From positions 27,480,333 through 27,544,332 of the forward strand of contig OX419756.1 of the NCBI GenBank assembly GCA_948567375.1: a stretch of DNA of 64,000 bases. The letters run 5' to 3'. Of this stretch, positions 1 to 10,739 are shown one piece after another. Each line of letters starts with the position of its first letter. Positions within the stretch are counted from its first letter, which is position 1. Under the pieces are notes generated by a model. That model saw nothing but the letters and a program-made list of their open reading frames with translations, was not told where the DNA came from and made no database searches. Source of the stretch: Lunularia cruciata. Its lineage: Eukaryota; Streptophyta; Marchantiopsida; Lunulariales; Lunulariaceae. Both the position numbers and the translations under genes were made by a program.

Positions 1-1340
1 TTAAAGAGTAAATTACTTACATTGTTGTGTTCACTCATCTCATGGAATTGAAAGATGTGCAACCAATTTGACTCTCTATTAGCATTCCTTAGGTACTAAC
101 GAGCTTTAAACTTTGTGCTAGTGTAGCGCATTGCCTAAGCAATGGTTGTGTGTTGTATGATTCCAATCTAGTTCAGATTTTGCTAATATTCATCAATAAG
201 GTGGCATGTTTTGTGCAAACTTGAAGAGAGAAAGTACCCTTCAAACTTTCAGTATTGTATGAACATAAATTGGAATTATTGCAAACTATGTATCTGGTCA
301 CCAAGTCTGCTCAACAGTTTTAACTAAAATGAGCTTTAAGGAGATGAATATGAAGATCGCCAATACTACATGATATCAAATATATAAAACAAAACTTGTT
401 CATGCAATGTCATTCATTACTTTATCGAGTACAAATTTAGACAATCTAAACTTATAACAAGAAATAAACGAGTTTAATCACAAGTTACTTTTGTATCTAA
501 ATACACACTCTACCAAGTTCCTCACTTTTGATTTCAAACATTTGGCTTTCTTGTATAAACTATGAAAATTATTTTTCTAAAAAACAAGAAAATGAGACAT
601 TAGCATACCAAAAAACAAGAAAACCTCATCAATCTTACAAGGAGAAGCCATTGGAGACATGTGATGATTGCATTGCTTGATAAATCTACTATTTGCGTGA
701 TCATGTCCCTTCTCATGGTTTCATTTTTTGGCAAATATGTTGCTTAATTGCAAGTGCTCTATACAAAAGAAAACAAGAAACATATATTACTCAAGGTGAG
801 GTATTCTACCTTCTTCTGTATAATGAATGATCCTCCTCATCATATTGTCCAAAAGAACAAATTCCATGCAAATTCTTATGGGAATGATATTACATAGGAT
901 TGTCTTTGAGAATATTTCCATCAATACCTAAGAAGCCTGTATGATTCAATTTGGTTGATTCCACAACAAAAGCGCGGACCCAATGATCGTGCAAGCTTAT
1001 GTGATATCAAGTAAATACAAACTCACCATTAGACATAAGAACAGAAACATACTCATAAAAACCACTTGTTTCTAATGTGCTTGAGAATGGAATTCATGAA
1101 TGTAGGGACATTTATAGATATGAGATATGTTAATATCACATGTTCTTTGAATATACCAACGCTTCTATATTTTGAATTGCAATTTTTAGTCATTGAATCC
1201 ACATCAATCTTCTCCTCTGCTTCGTTGAGGGTTGTGTGCTCCACTCCTTCTATTGTGTGTCCCGGCCTTGCTCCAAACAATTAAATTACATGGTATGTAG
1301 ACTAAAAAAAAATTCCATGCCCAAGCTGCACGGGGACCAT
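1..1340. other. AT-rich intergenic DNA, no gene seen
   Basis: I find no reading frame with recognisable protein similarity. The short open frames around 1053-1386 overlap one another on both strands and have no family signature, so I do not call them genes. Confidence 0.6.
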
Positions 1341-1344
1341 ATAC

Positions 1345-1408
1345 TGCACACCAATCATTTGTGAAGGGACTTGTAATGCACACCAATCATTTGTGAAGGG
1401 ACTTGTAA
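1345..1408. repeat. Two-copy perfect 32-bp tandem duplication
   Basis: A 32-base unit beginning TGCACACCAATC occurs at 1345-1376 and again at 1377-1408 with no difference between the copies. It lies in noncoding sequence just upstream of the LRR relic. Perfect identity in a region of decayed sequence suggests a recent slippage or unequal-exchange event. Confidence 0.9.
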
Positions 1409-1689
1409 GGGGAAACAAAATATTGCTGAGGATAAAAATAGAAAATAAGATTTTGGAAATGGTACGAGACAAAAAGTGCAAAAATGATAATTTAGAGTCC
1501 AGTCACCTTGACAAGAAAATGCAGATAGGATAGTTTAGAATCCACTCACCTTCGACTACTGTCAGATGGTGTGTCAAGTTAGTAAATATGGAGTGTCACC
1601 CCAGCTACCCCATGATTAATTGCTCCAAGGCAAGGGGCTTGAGACCGTGGTGACTCGGTGCATTTTCCCGAGAATTCCACGAGTTGAGC

Positions 1690-2450
1690 GGGCCTGAGTA
1701 TCTTCCGGATTTGTCTTACGGATAAGCATTTGAAGAAATTACCAAAGACTAAAGGATTCCCCCCCCGTCCTCGAAGACTTGTCAATCCAAAGTGTTAAGT
1801 TAGAAGAGCTTCCGCATTTGCTGCTGCTAGAGACCTCACAGGCGTTGACAATTGAGAATTGCACATTTCTTCGACCATTGCCTGGTCTAGGGGCGATTCC
1901 AACGGTACCATTTCCAACGGAATCTTCCAGTTTATGTGTCCTCTCTGGTGAGATTGGAGTTGAAGAACCTTCCACGCTTCAAAGAAGTTTCGGAGGCATC
2001 AGATGAAGTGTCTTCAAAGGTGTCAATCACCAACCTTTGGTGATTGAGAACTTTTCAGCTCTAAAGACTCTGCCGGCGATTCCAGCGATTCCAGCGATTC
2101 CAATGCTACCGAATCTTCCAGGTTATGGGCCTGTCTGGTGGAGTTGAAGTTGAAGGACCTAGTCGGTTTAGAAATTGTATGCCTCTGTTTAGAAATTTAG
2201 AGTAGCTTTATAAGGAACTGTAATGATATTGTAAGACTACCTGAAAGCCTATGTCAACTGACGAAACTAGAGGTCTACTAGGGATACGTATACATAGGTC
2301 CAAGAAGATTGAAGTTCTACCCGCTCCTCTAGGTGCGTTAGCGAATTTAAAGCGTCTTGAAGTTTTGATGTGTCCAATTATCGGAGGCCTCCCACCATTT
2401 TGAAAATTTGGAAACGTTAGATAGGCGTTATCGTTTGGGACCAAGAGCGA
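1690..2450 (+). pseudogene. Decayed leucine-rich-repeat (NB-LRR-like) gene
   Basis: Several plus-strand segments read as leucine-rich repeats but in different frames and with stops. Around 1690-1745 one frame gives LTDKHLKKLP. 1780-1905 gives LEELPHLLLLETSQALTIE followed by a C-x-x-L-x-x-LPGLG pattern. 2030-2090 gives PLVIENFSALKTLPAIP. 2215-2270 gives LPESLCQLTKLEVY and then a TAG. 2305-2400 gives a LANLKRLEVL unit that ends in TGA. The LxxLP / NCxxLxxLP spacing is typical of the C-terminal LRR region of plant NB-LRR and related resistance proteins. I see no NB-ARC or TIR/CC motifs upstream, so this is only a fragment of such a gene. The frame changes and stops rule out a functional product. 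A GCGATTCCA unit is repeated three times near 2074-2102. Confidence 0.7.
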
Positions 2451-3160
2451 TGGTTGAATTCATAAGTGATGGTAGCTATCCGCCACTTCGTAAATGTTGG
2501 CAAAATTTATAGCGAGATCTCCCGAGTAAATAATTTCTTCCCATTGAAAGTCTACAGATCCGATTTTCCACTGCTACCACGAGCACTTATCTAATCGACG
2601 TTATCAGGCATATCTCACTAAAGTTATTAGATGAGAGTATACAAGTATACGTAGAGTTCTAGGTTTACTTCTATGACCCTAAGCATGTGCCTCTGAATAA
2701 AGGAGTCTGTTTCTTACATTGAATTTCATGAATGAATTTAAAATTGAGATTCAATCGGAAATGCATAGTGAGAATGACAGTATTATGAAGGAGACTTGAG
2801 TGTATCTTGAATGATAATGTGAATTTAGGTCAGAGTGACTGAAAGAGAATTGAATAAGGGATTCTGAACTGAAAACAGATTTGTTCATTTCAAGTGGAAT
2901 TCTCCCAAGTGAGTAAAAAGTTTTTCGTTGTAAAGGAGACTTGAAAATTATAAAGATAAGAAAGTCAAGGGAATAAAAATTTCTTCCATGTAAAGGAGAG
3001 TTCATAGAATTAAATGTTCTTCCATATAATTTGATAATAATAAAGATAAGAAGATGAGTTCAATAAGGAAGAGATGATTTTTAATATAACAAGGAAACAC
3101 TTTGTAATTTTTATTGTTGATGTTAACCCTAATTTTTATCTGCACAAGCAACATCCAGTT
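2451..3160. other. Intergenic, no gene seen
   Basis: AT-rich sequence with purine-rich imperfect repeats; a GTAAAGGAGA-type phrase recurs about 60 bases apart near 2930 and 2990. No protein similarity was recognised on either strand. Confidence 0.5.
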
Positions 3161-3162
3161 TG

Positions 3163-3196
3163 TTTGTTTATTTATTTATTTATTTATTTATTTATT
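3163..3196. repeat. TTTA/TTTG tetranucleotide microsatellite
   Basis: About eight successive tetranucleotide units (two TTTG-like, then TTTA) run directly up to the organellar rRNA-like fragment. Confidence 0.9.
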
Positions 3197-3213
3197 AGAT
3201 ACTCGATAAGCCA

Positions 3214-3285
3214 GATGAGTTGGGGGCATGAGGTGAAATGCCACTCCAACCAATAGCTAGCTGGTTCTCCGCGAAATGCCTTGAA
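3214..3285 (+). pseudogene. Organellar 23S rRNA fragment (nuclear insertion relic)
   Basis: The stretch carries the highly conserved large-subunit rRNA core AGCTAGCTGGTTCTC followed by CGAAATG. It is preceded by GATGAGTTG and GTGAAATGCCACTC in the order and spacing seen in plastid-type 23S rRNA (the domain II region with the AGCUGGUUCUC loop). Similarity ends abruptly on the right, where the sequence no longer follows rRNA, and a microsatellite abuts on the left. Only about 70 bases are present, so it cannot be a working rRNA gene. It is best read as a nuclear insertion of organelle DNA. I favour plastid over mitochondrial origin, but a few bases (CCGCGAAAT) fit the mitochondrial form, so the source organelle is not settled. 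Confidence 0.65.
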
Positions 3286-3329
3286 TTAGAAACTTTAGGG
3301 TATCTCTTCCTATCACCTCTTTTCTTATT

Positions 3330-3364
3330 AACATGTTACAAGCCTTACTAGCCCGTAACATGTT
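3330..3364. repeat. Short inverted repeat, 10-bp arms
   Basis: AACATGTTAC and its exact reverse complement flank a 15-base loop. It sits just downstream of the 23S-like fragment, in sequence I cannot assign. Confidence 0.7.
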
Positions 3365-3533
3365 TAGATGAGTATCTTGTTCAATATGTCCTTTCATAAC
3401 CATTGCATTGTTGAGCCAACAAAAGATCAAAGGTTCTCCACCCTCAATCATAGAGCCGAACCTTCTGCTCTCTCTCAGCGTTTAAATTTTAATTTATTGA
3501 TTATTATTATTATATTTTTATGTTTAATAGTGA

Positions 3534-3538
<5 letters not shown>

Positions 3539-3573
<35 letters not shown>
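3539..3573. repeat. (AT)n microsatellite
   Basis: About 35 bases of uninterrupted AT dinucleotide. Short open frames through it (poly Ile-Tyr) are artefacts of the repeat. Confidence 0.95.
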
Positions 3574-3578
<5 letters not shown>

Positions 3579-3579
3579 T

Positions 3580-6500
3580 ATCAAGTCAATATAGCCAAGA
3601 TATAATTATTTCTATTCTATAAAAACAATTTAATTCTAGTATTTATATTTTATATTTAAGTTTTTGAGAAAAATGCATCATCACCATTAGCTTTGTTCAA
3701 TGTAATTTTTTCTATAATCCATGTAGGCTTGATTCTTGATTTGGTTTCTTGGTCCAAATAAGATAAGTTTTATTAGCTTGATATTATCTTTTGTATCTGA
3801 CTTTAGAAGATGTCCATTTTACCTAGTAACTTTGATTTTTCCAATAATTATTAAATTTTACATAGAAAAAGTAATAAATATATAAAAATGAGATATTCAT
3901 GTGATCATTTCTTTCTCATTGAATTCTCTAGTAATCGTTATTTTGAGTCTTGGAGGTTTTGAAACTCCTAGTTAAAGAATTGTCATGCAATTCTATTCCC
4001 CATTCTCTAAGTATATATCATGCTACCTTAATAAGGATCAAATGTTCATCTTGAGTAAATATAACACACTTTTAATATTGTAGTATTTAGTATTTGATAA
4101 GCAAACTAGAGAAGTCTTGATAAGCTCATTGTCATACTGTCTTTGTATTTGACTTTAACAAAAAATAGAAAGGGTATTTTCAAGTGAAAGTGGAATCAAC
4201 CTCTATGCTAAAGAAGATGTCATAGGCTTACAATTGATAGCCTTTTGATAAAATAGAAACTGGAGCAAGAAAGATTAAAATTCATTTAAAAATACATAAA
4301 AAATCATTAATGGAAGGAAAAAAACCTAGTGTAAGAAATTTAGATGAATACTTAAGAAAAACTAAATTAATTGACTATGAAAGAGTTTATAAAGAAGATT
4401 GCATACCTTAAGATTAGGTTTTGTATGTTTCGGATAGTGTATTGGTCTAAACTTCATTTCCAATCATATTTGATGCTTGATTTTAAAACTTTATTTCTCT
4501 CTATATTCTCTTTGTTTGTTGTCTTTTGATGGTACACACCAATAAGGGATTCATAGAATATTCCTATGTATCAATCATATTTAGCAAGTTATTAATTGCT
4601 TAAAATTCCAATTGCTAAGCTTTTTTTAGCAAATCTTTAATACTTTCATATTTTTCTTATTTTAACATCACCTTTCTTGCATGATTGACCTCTAATAGAT
4701 CTTGTTTGCAAACCTTAATAGTTTTTGAATAATCCTCATTCAGTTTTTTTATTTCTATGGATTTCACAAAGTAGTTATATAAAAAAAATGTATACTTGTA
4801 TTGATATTTAAAATATAATATACTATATGGTACTTGGTTACATAATTGATAGAGTAAAATGAGTACAAAATATCCTCCAATAAATACATTTATGTAATGT
4901 TCTGAGGACACAAGAAAATGCAAGAGAAACATACGAAAAGGAAACAAAGGTTGCATTCCTCAATACTGCGATGCACCAAAGGAGCACTTTGCCTTTATTA
5001 TATAGCAAAGAAGATCCACTCAAAGAGAGCTACACCCTTGGATTACATACATGGATTGGTAATATATCAGCAAGCTCCACCTTAGATTAGTTGTATGGAT
5101 TGGTGATATGTCTATCTTTATCCTGTTTGGTTTGCCAAATGAGTTTGACCAAAGAGAATCTTTGCAGATTTTTCTTATAGGAAGCTCAGAACAACATTGG
5201 TAAGGTATTATTGGAAAGATCTTGACAAGAAAAAAAAGAGGTAGAAGGCAATGCATTTTTCCTCAAGAGGAGAAGAGTGGATAGTACTCTATTTTTCAAG
5301 GCCTAATTCACTTGTTTAGGCCTCCAAAATTGGCCTTGAAATTTTCAAGGTGTTTTTGACCTCTACCTATTAGTTGAAGTAATCTTTTGATGACACCTCT
5401 ATCTTATCTACTTAGACCATTTTATATAACATCTCTAAATATATTACCAAGCTAATTTCCACCTCTAGATAAAATTTCTAGCTAATAGTATTACAATATC
5501 TGATTATAAATTTATATAAACATAAATCATGTTTCTTAACATCTATCAATCATACATTCAAATTTGTTGTGATCCAACAAGCCTTGTTGAACTATCATCA
5601 TCCTTGCTAAATACTATAAATTAATTTTAGCAAGCTTTGCTTAAACCACTTCAAGCATTTAAGCAAGCGGTTAAATTCTTTATTAGACTTATTGAACAAG
5701 TGAAGATCTTATGAAATATGAGTGCTTTGTGCTTTATTCACTAATTTTGGGGATTTGAGAAAATGCTTATCATGTTTTTTTAAAGCTTATTGCACTCATT
5801 GGCTATTGAAAGAAGTCTTTACTTGACATGAGTTGCCTCCACCCTTAGGAAAACTACAAGCTTCTTATACAAAGAAAACTTGTGATTCAACTTAGATCAT
5901 TGACTTAAACTTTCAATTCACTACCATTTTGGTGAAAGAATTTGTAAATGCATAAGAGATTGAATTAAATGAGTTAAATAGAATTAACAAAAAAAATTAA
6001 GACGTACCAATACAATAATTAACACAAGATCATAATGCACATGTTTACAAGTAAAATGAAAAAGCATACAATGAGAAATTTATATATGGTATATCATGTT
6101 TTTCTTAGCATACTTGTAACATATAATGTCTACAAAGATTAAGAGATGTTTCTCTATTTTTCCTGTCTGTTCTATTTTTCATTATTCCTTCATTGGACCT
6201 TTCCTAAAGCTAGAGGTTGTTGTGGAAGTTTATTTTCTCACTTTGCCTTAGCAAGTCATAGAATGGTAAATTTGGATATATGTCAAAACTTTACTTACTA
6301 TAGTATTACTTCAATATAAGCATTGGTAATTATGTTGATTTATAGTTTATAATTTGATTCTTCTACCTTGGATACAAGTAATACACAAGAAAATATAACT
6401 TTTTTTGCTTATATCCTAAATTTTTTGTTAATTTATAATATGTTAGCAAAGTAGTTGACTACACAAATTATTCTCAACTAAGTTTTCTATTTGTTAGATA

Positions 6501-7930
6501 ATGAGAGATCTAGATAAGTAATTTAATAATAGTTCATGTTCTTTTTATATGAGTCATTCTCCTTTATCTTATAATGAATTATAACATTAAGATCTTTAGA
6601 ATTTGAATAAATAGTACCTTCTACTAAAGATATATTGATGTATTTAAAACAAAATTTTAGCAATAAGATTTTATTAATATCAAATATGTTATTATTTAAA
6701 CACGGCACCAAGAATGGTCTTGTGAGTTATGGCATTATAATTAAATACAACAAAGGCATTCTTTGTTATATGATTTGTAGAGTACCTTGGAGTACTTCAT
6801 TTTTGATCATTATAATGGTTAAAATTTTTTTTCCACCAACACATTGGAAATAATTATATTGGATGCATTGCTAATAACAGTCCTTTTTACCTGAAAGAGT
6901 TAAAGTTCATTTGGTTTTTGCATTTGGATGGTTATCGTTATTGTAGCAAATTTCTTACAAACTATTATTCTTGAATAAAATTGGTTAAATTCAAGTATTG
7001 ATAGGATATTTTTATTATATCAATATCTGTATTTTATAAGACTCATTGATATAGAACATCAATAAGTGATATTTTCTGGAAAATAAGTGTAATATTCACT
7101 ATATATGTTTAATAATAATAAATGAGAATAAATTCATATTTTTCTTCTTGGAAAGAAATATAAAATTCAACACAAGCAATAAAAGTGCTTCTTACTGTTT
7201 TCATTCTCATCAATTTTTTAACCATGACTTGAAAAGGAAATATTTTATATCTGAATTATATATGTTCTATCCCTTCTTATATACCACTGTACGAACAAAT
7301 TTTTATCAAAATAATAGATATTTTGCATAACATCTCCTCGCCATATCTTCTACCACTTTTTTGAAAACGACTATGGTGTTGTTAAAATCTTCTATGTAAT
7401 CCCAACTTTCTACTCAATAGTTGAATCGATGGTTGAAAGTTTAACTTTATCAAATATAGACAAAGAATCAACAATCTACGTTTGTTGTCATTTCACAGAT
7501 GTCGAATAACTATTCCCATTCAGCTGACCAAATGAGCACAGTCAGGTAAGAAATTACCGGGAATCTAACATTTGGTATTTAATATTAAAAAATATTTATA
7601 TTTCATTAAAAATGTCACTATGGACTATAAAGTAAGGAGGAGATATCTGTGCTTATTTTATCAGGAGATAGAAAAAGCGAGATATATATATACCTACATG
7701 AGGTGAGGTAGTTATATGCGTATATGCTCTTATCTATTTCTTTATGACTCTTTAATTTATACCTGTTGGAACCAATCTGGAAAATCATATTCTGAAGATA
7801 TAGTATGCATTAATCAACATATATACTATATGGAATAAATCAAAACAGTGCATATGGATCCCCGTTCTTCGACGGCATCTACACTCCATGATAGCATATA
7901 CTATAGAATGGTCAACATTGATAGTTTTTT
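3580..7930. other. Long AT-rich intergenic stretch
   Basis: Very AT-rich sequence with frequent homopolymer A/T runs. The open frames here (for example on the minus strand at 4657-4956) are low-complexity, Phe/Tyr/Ile/Leu-rich and match no family I know. No RNA gene was recognised. Confidence 0.5.
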
Positions 7931-7940
7931 CTTGGATTGA

Positions 7941-7995
7941 GCGACGCGCAAAGAAGGATGGAGGATAAGAAGGATGGAAAGACCCCGTCAAGCCG
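7941..7995 (-). repeat. Dispersed retrotransposon-tail motif (T1)
   Basis: Read on the minus strand this contains CGGCTTGACGGGGTCTTTCC followed by ATCCTTCTTATCC. It matches the 3' tail of the R2-type element at 16.4 kb and of the fragment at 38.7 kb. A second, shorter copy in the same orientation lies about 310 bases to the right. Confidence 0.6.
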
Positions 7996-8281
7996 TTGAT
8001 AATATAATTATATTACCAAGGATGATTATGAACACTGATGAATTCAATCGATTCAACTGGCATAAAACACAATATACTTTCTATTCAACAGGACCAATAT
8101 TACATCCGCGAGGGGAAGTCCTCACGGCGCAAAAAGATTCAAAGGGCCCATGTGAGATTGAGAGTGCAAGCATAGACTTTGACATTGACAGCGTGCAGTG
8201 TATGTTCTATGGTCAAGATTCTATTATTTAGCAACTGAGCAGTGATCAATCTCCGCTGTGTCTGCAACTTGGGATAACCTG

Positions 8282-8310
8282 TAGAACAAGGGGAAGACCA
8301 CGTCTAGTCG
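8282..8310 (-). repeat. Dispersed retrotransposon-tail motif (T2)
   Basis: The minus strand reads GACTAGACGTGGTCTTCCCC then TTGTTCTAC, an imperfect match to the same tail consensus. It is short, so taken alone it could be chance. The neighbouring T1 in the same orientation makes a shared origin more likely. Confidence 0.4.
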
Positions 8311-9298
8311 CATAATCCAAAACTATCAAGTGTCAGAATTCTCTGAGATCCGTCACAATAATCAGACACAGTAAAGTTGGAAATAATTGAAATTGGAACT
8401 GATCGTTTGTTCTCTGTTGAGAATACTATAAGACACAAGTGACACAAACGTGGTTCATTCCGCTCAAGATTTAAATACCTCTAGGATTGAATCAAAGTGT
8501 AAGATCAAAATCGTTTCTGCATAGACGGTATAACTTTTAGAACGTAGACTCTTGAAATGGAAGGTTGCAAAAGTTTCCCTCTATATGAATCTGTTTCTTT
8601 CTAAATACCGAATACTCGTCACAAGTTGTTTGAACCAAGAAGGTGTATTAGAACTTCACAGTAAACGGTGCACATACTCAATCCATCGTACAGTACGCAG
8701 TGGGGAAGCGTTCGTAGAGTACGGTTAAACAGGCCTAACCAGGTAACTCGTTGCCACACAACACGAAAAAGTTGCAACTTGCTTCACGACTGTGCATCGG
8801 ACCGGCGGACCGAGATTCAATTGGCAGTTTGTAAGAGTGTAAGGGCATACAGTAACTCTATAACCGTACGGTACTGACAACAGCGGTACTAGACTCAAAT
8901 TTAGTGCATTTATGTTTTTGAACGCAACAGCCCACCGGGAATAAGATGGCGGGAGGTATCTACATTCCGACGCCAACTGATCCGGTTCGGATGGCGGGAC
9001 AAGCGAGGATTATATCCCTACAACAAACAGTCCATTTCCGTCCCACAGTGAGAGCTGTTTCCAATGCCAGACGGCGCAAGAATGTGCAAACGGTCGTGGT
9101 ACGGTGAGATTAGGACGTTCCCCTGTTGTGATGGTAAAGGTAGCGAGGATTTGACTTATCACACAGGAGGAGGATGAAAACTTAAGGGCCTCCCTCATTT
9201 CCCGGTGCCGATCATACGTGCCGTGAATTGCTCGGCGACTCGAGGATCATTATACACCAGAGTTTCTATCTTCCTCTGTAGTGAATCGACAGTGGAAC

Positions 9299-9385
9299 GG
9301 AGTGGAGTCTGTTTTGATTTAGCGATGGCTATCGCAGTGAAAAGGAGTGGAGACTGTTTTGATTTAGCGATTGCCGATAGCCGAT
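9299..9385. repeat. 45-bp imperfect tandem repeat
   Basis: The phrase GGAGTGGAG-T/A-CTG continuing TTTTGATTTAGCGAT occurs at 9299 and again at 9344, each followed by a similar GCTATCG/GCCGATAG block. A weaker third trace (CTGCTTTGATTTGGAG) lies near 9473. Confidence 0.75.
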
Positions 9386-9877
9386 GTTTAGTGTTTCCAC
9401 GTGCTCACCCCCTACTTGTTGTAATTCTTTTCAGTACTGTATCAGTTCTTCGTCCATAGGGGAGTACTGGTACTGCTTTGATTTGGAGAAATGGGCAGCC
9501 TGTGATGCCGTCTACACCCGTTTCTCGCTCCCATCTAGTTTCAGGAAAGACAGCTGAGAGCCGTTCGAAATTCGGGAGTTGGATTTCGAATTAGAGCTTT
9601 AGAAACGAAACGAGAGCTCAAGCGAAGTAGTCTACTGTCGAAGGAGTTTTAAAAGTTCAGTAGTAGTGTGTAAATTAGAATGGTCGAACTTTTTTGTTGG
9701 AGCAGGTCGTGTTTGATCAAGGAGCTGATGACTTTGTCAAGCAAATGGAAGCTGGATTGCTAAAACGGAGATGGTTTATAACAGATCGTGCTTGTGAAAA
9801 AAGGAGGACCAAAGACTGACCTGGTCGACTCACTCCTGGCCTAAGTAGAAAGGCCAAATTGGAGCCGCAAGGTGTAA

Positions 9878-9898
9878 ACGCGCGTGCGCGCGCGCGTT
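9878..9898. repeat. Alternating purine-pyrimidine CG tract
   Basis: A run of about 20 bases of nearly pure CG/TG alternation. It is potentially Z-DNA-forming and conspicuous in a CpG-poor window. It lies upstream of the ArfGAP gene, in the presumed 5' region. Confidence 0.7.
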
Positions 9899-10739
9899 AA
9901 GAGAGCGAGACAGGGAGGGATCGCCACATTGTTGGAGGCTGGAGATATGGCCGCCGATTGGGCATCGGAAGACATAGCATCACCAGGTGCGAATATGAGA
10001 GCGACAGGCACTTCTTTCATAGCAGTATCCATTTGGCTTTTGATTACCAACCGACAGGCGATTTGCTGAACCTCTCACTGAATTAAGCGGAGTATGTTGC
10101 AAAGCAAATAGTGATATTGGGGATCTTGTCCACAAAAGGAGTTTGTGATCTTGTTCACCACTCCTTGGAACCTGGTCCTATGGGATGCTCTTGGGAAGCC
10201 TCCACTTCCTGGTGGCATACAATGTAATCTGCAAACCTTTACCTTTAGAAGGCAACAATCAGGCGTTACAAAACCTACTCCCTATGGAGCTCGTCCACGG
10301 GTGCCCATTGATCTTGGAGGACTACAAAGTTGATTCCAACTCCACACAATCGTAGTTATGTGCTTTCCCTCATTAGTATATCCTGATATGGCAGTTTGCT
10401 TCAGGATTATTTCATTCAAGCACATGAAAAGTCATGTGATTCATCAATGTTCATGTACTGCCACTTTCCTTAGCAGCATGTGTCACCAGCTGATGTCTTT
10501 ACATAAGGGCCCGATTGTAGACTGCATTGCAGCTGATCTGTCTAGCTGACCTTTCCAAGCACTCTCCTCAACCAGGTTAGCCGGTCGTACATAAAATGTA
10601 TCGAGAGATAGGGTTTTGATACTTCTGATCTGATTCTTGGTAATATTTTGTGCCAGCTAGAGCGTGGATCATGGTTTTTCACTTCGTAATAAGTTGTGAC
10701 ACCCTTAATCTCCGGTTTTGCGTTTTGTAAACAGAGTCG

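Larger units (their letters stand above)
8320..10700. other. Intergenic/upstream region of the ArfGAP gene, CpG-rich in parts
   Basis: From about 8.6 to 10 kb the sequence becomes noticeably richer in C, G and CpG than the flanks, as expected for a plant 5' gene region. I cannot point to a certain promoter or 5' UTR exon. It probably contains the untranslated or extreme N-terminal first exon of the ArfGAP-C2 gene, because the first recognisable coding exon is preceded by a plausible splice acceptor. Confidence 0.4.

Noticed and set aside
1345..1408. CRISPR-like repeat
   Set aside because: Only two adjacent units with no spacer; this is a simple tandem duplication, and the genome is eukaryotic.
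3214..3285. Functional rRNA gene
   Set aside because: Only a ~70-base core is present, with no rRNA similarity continuing on either side.
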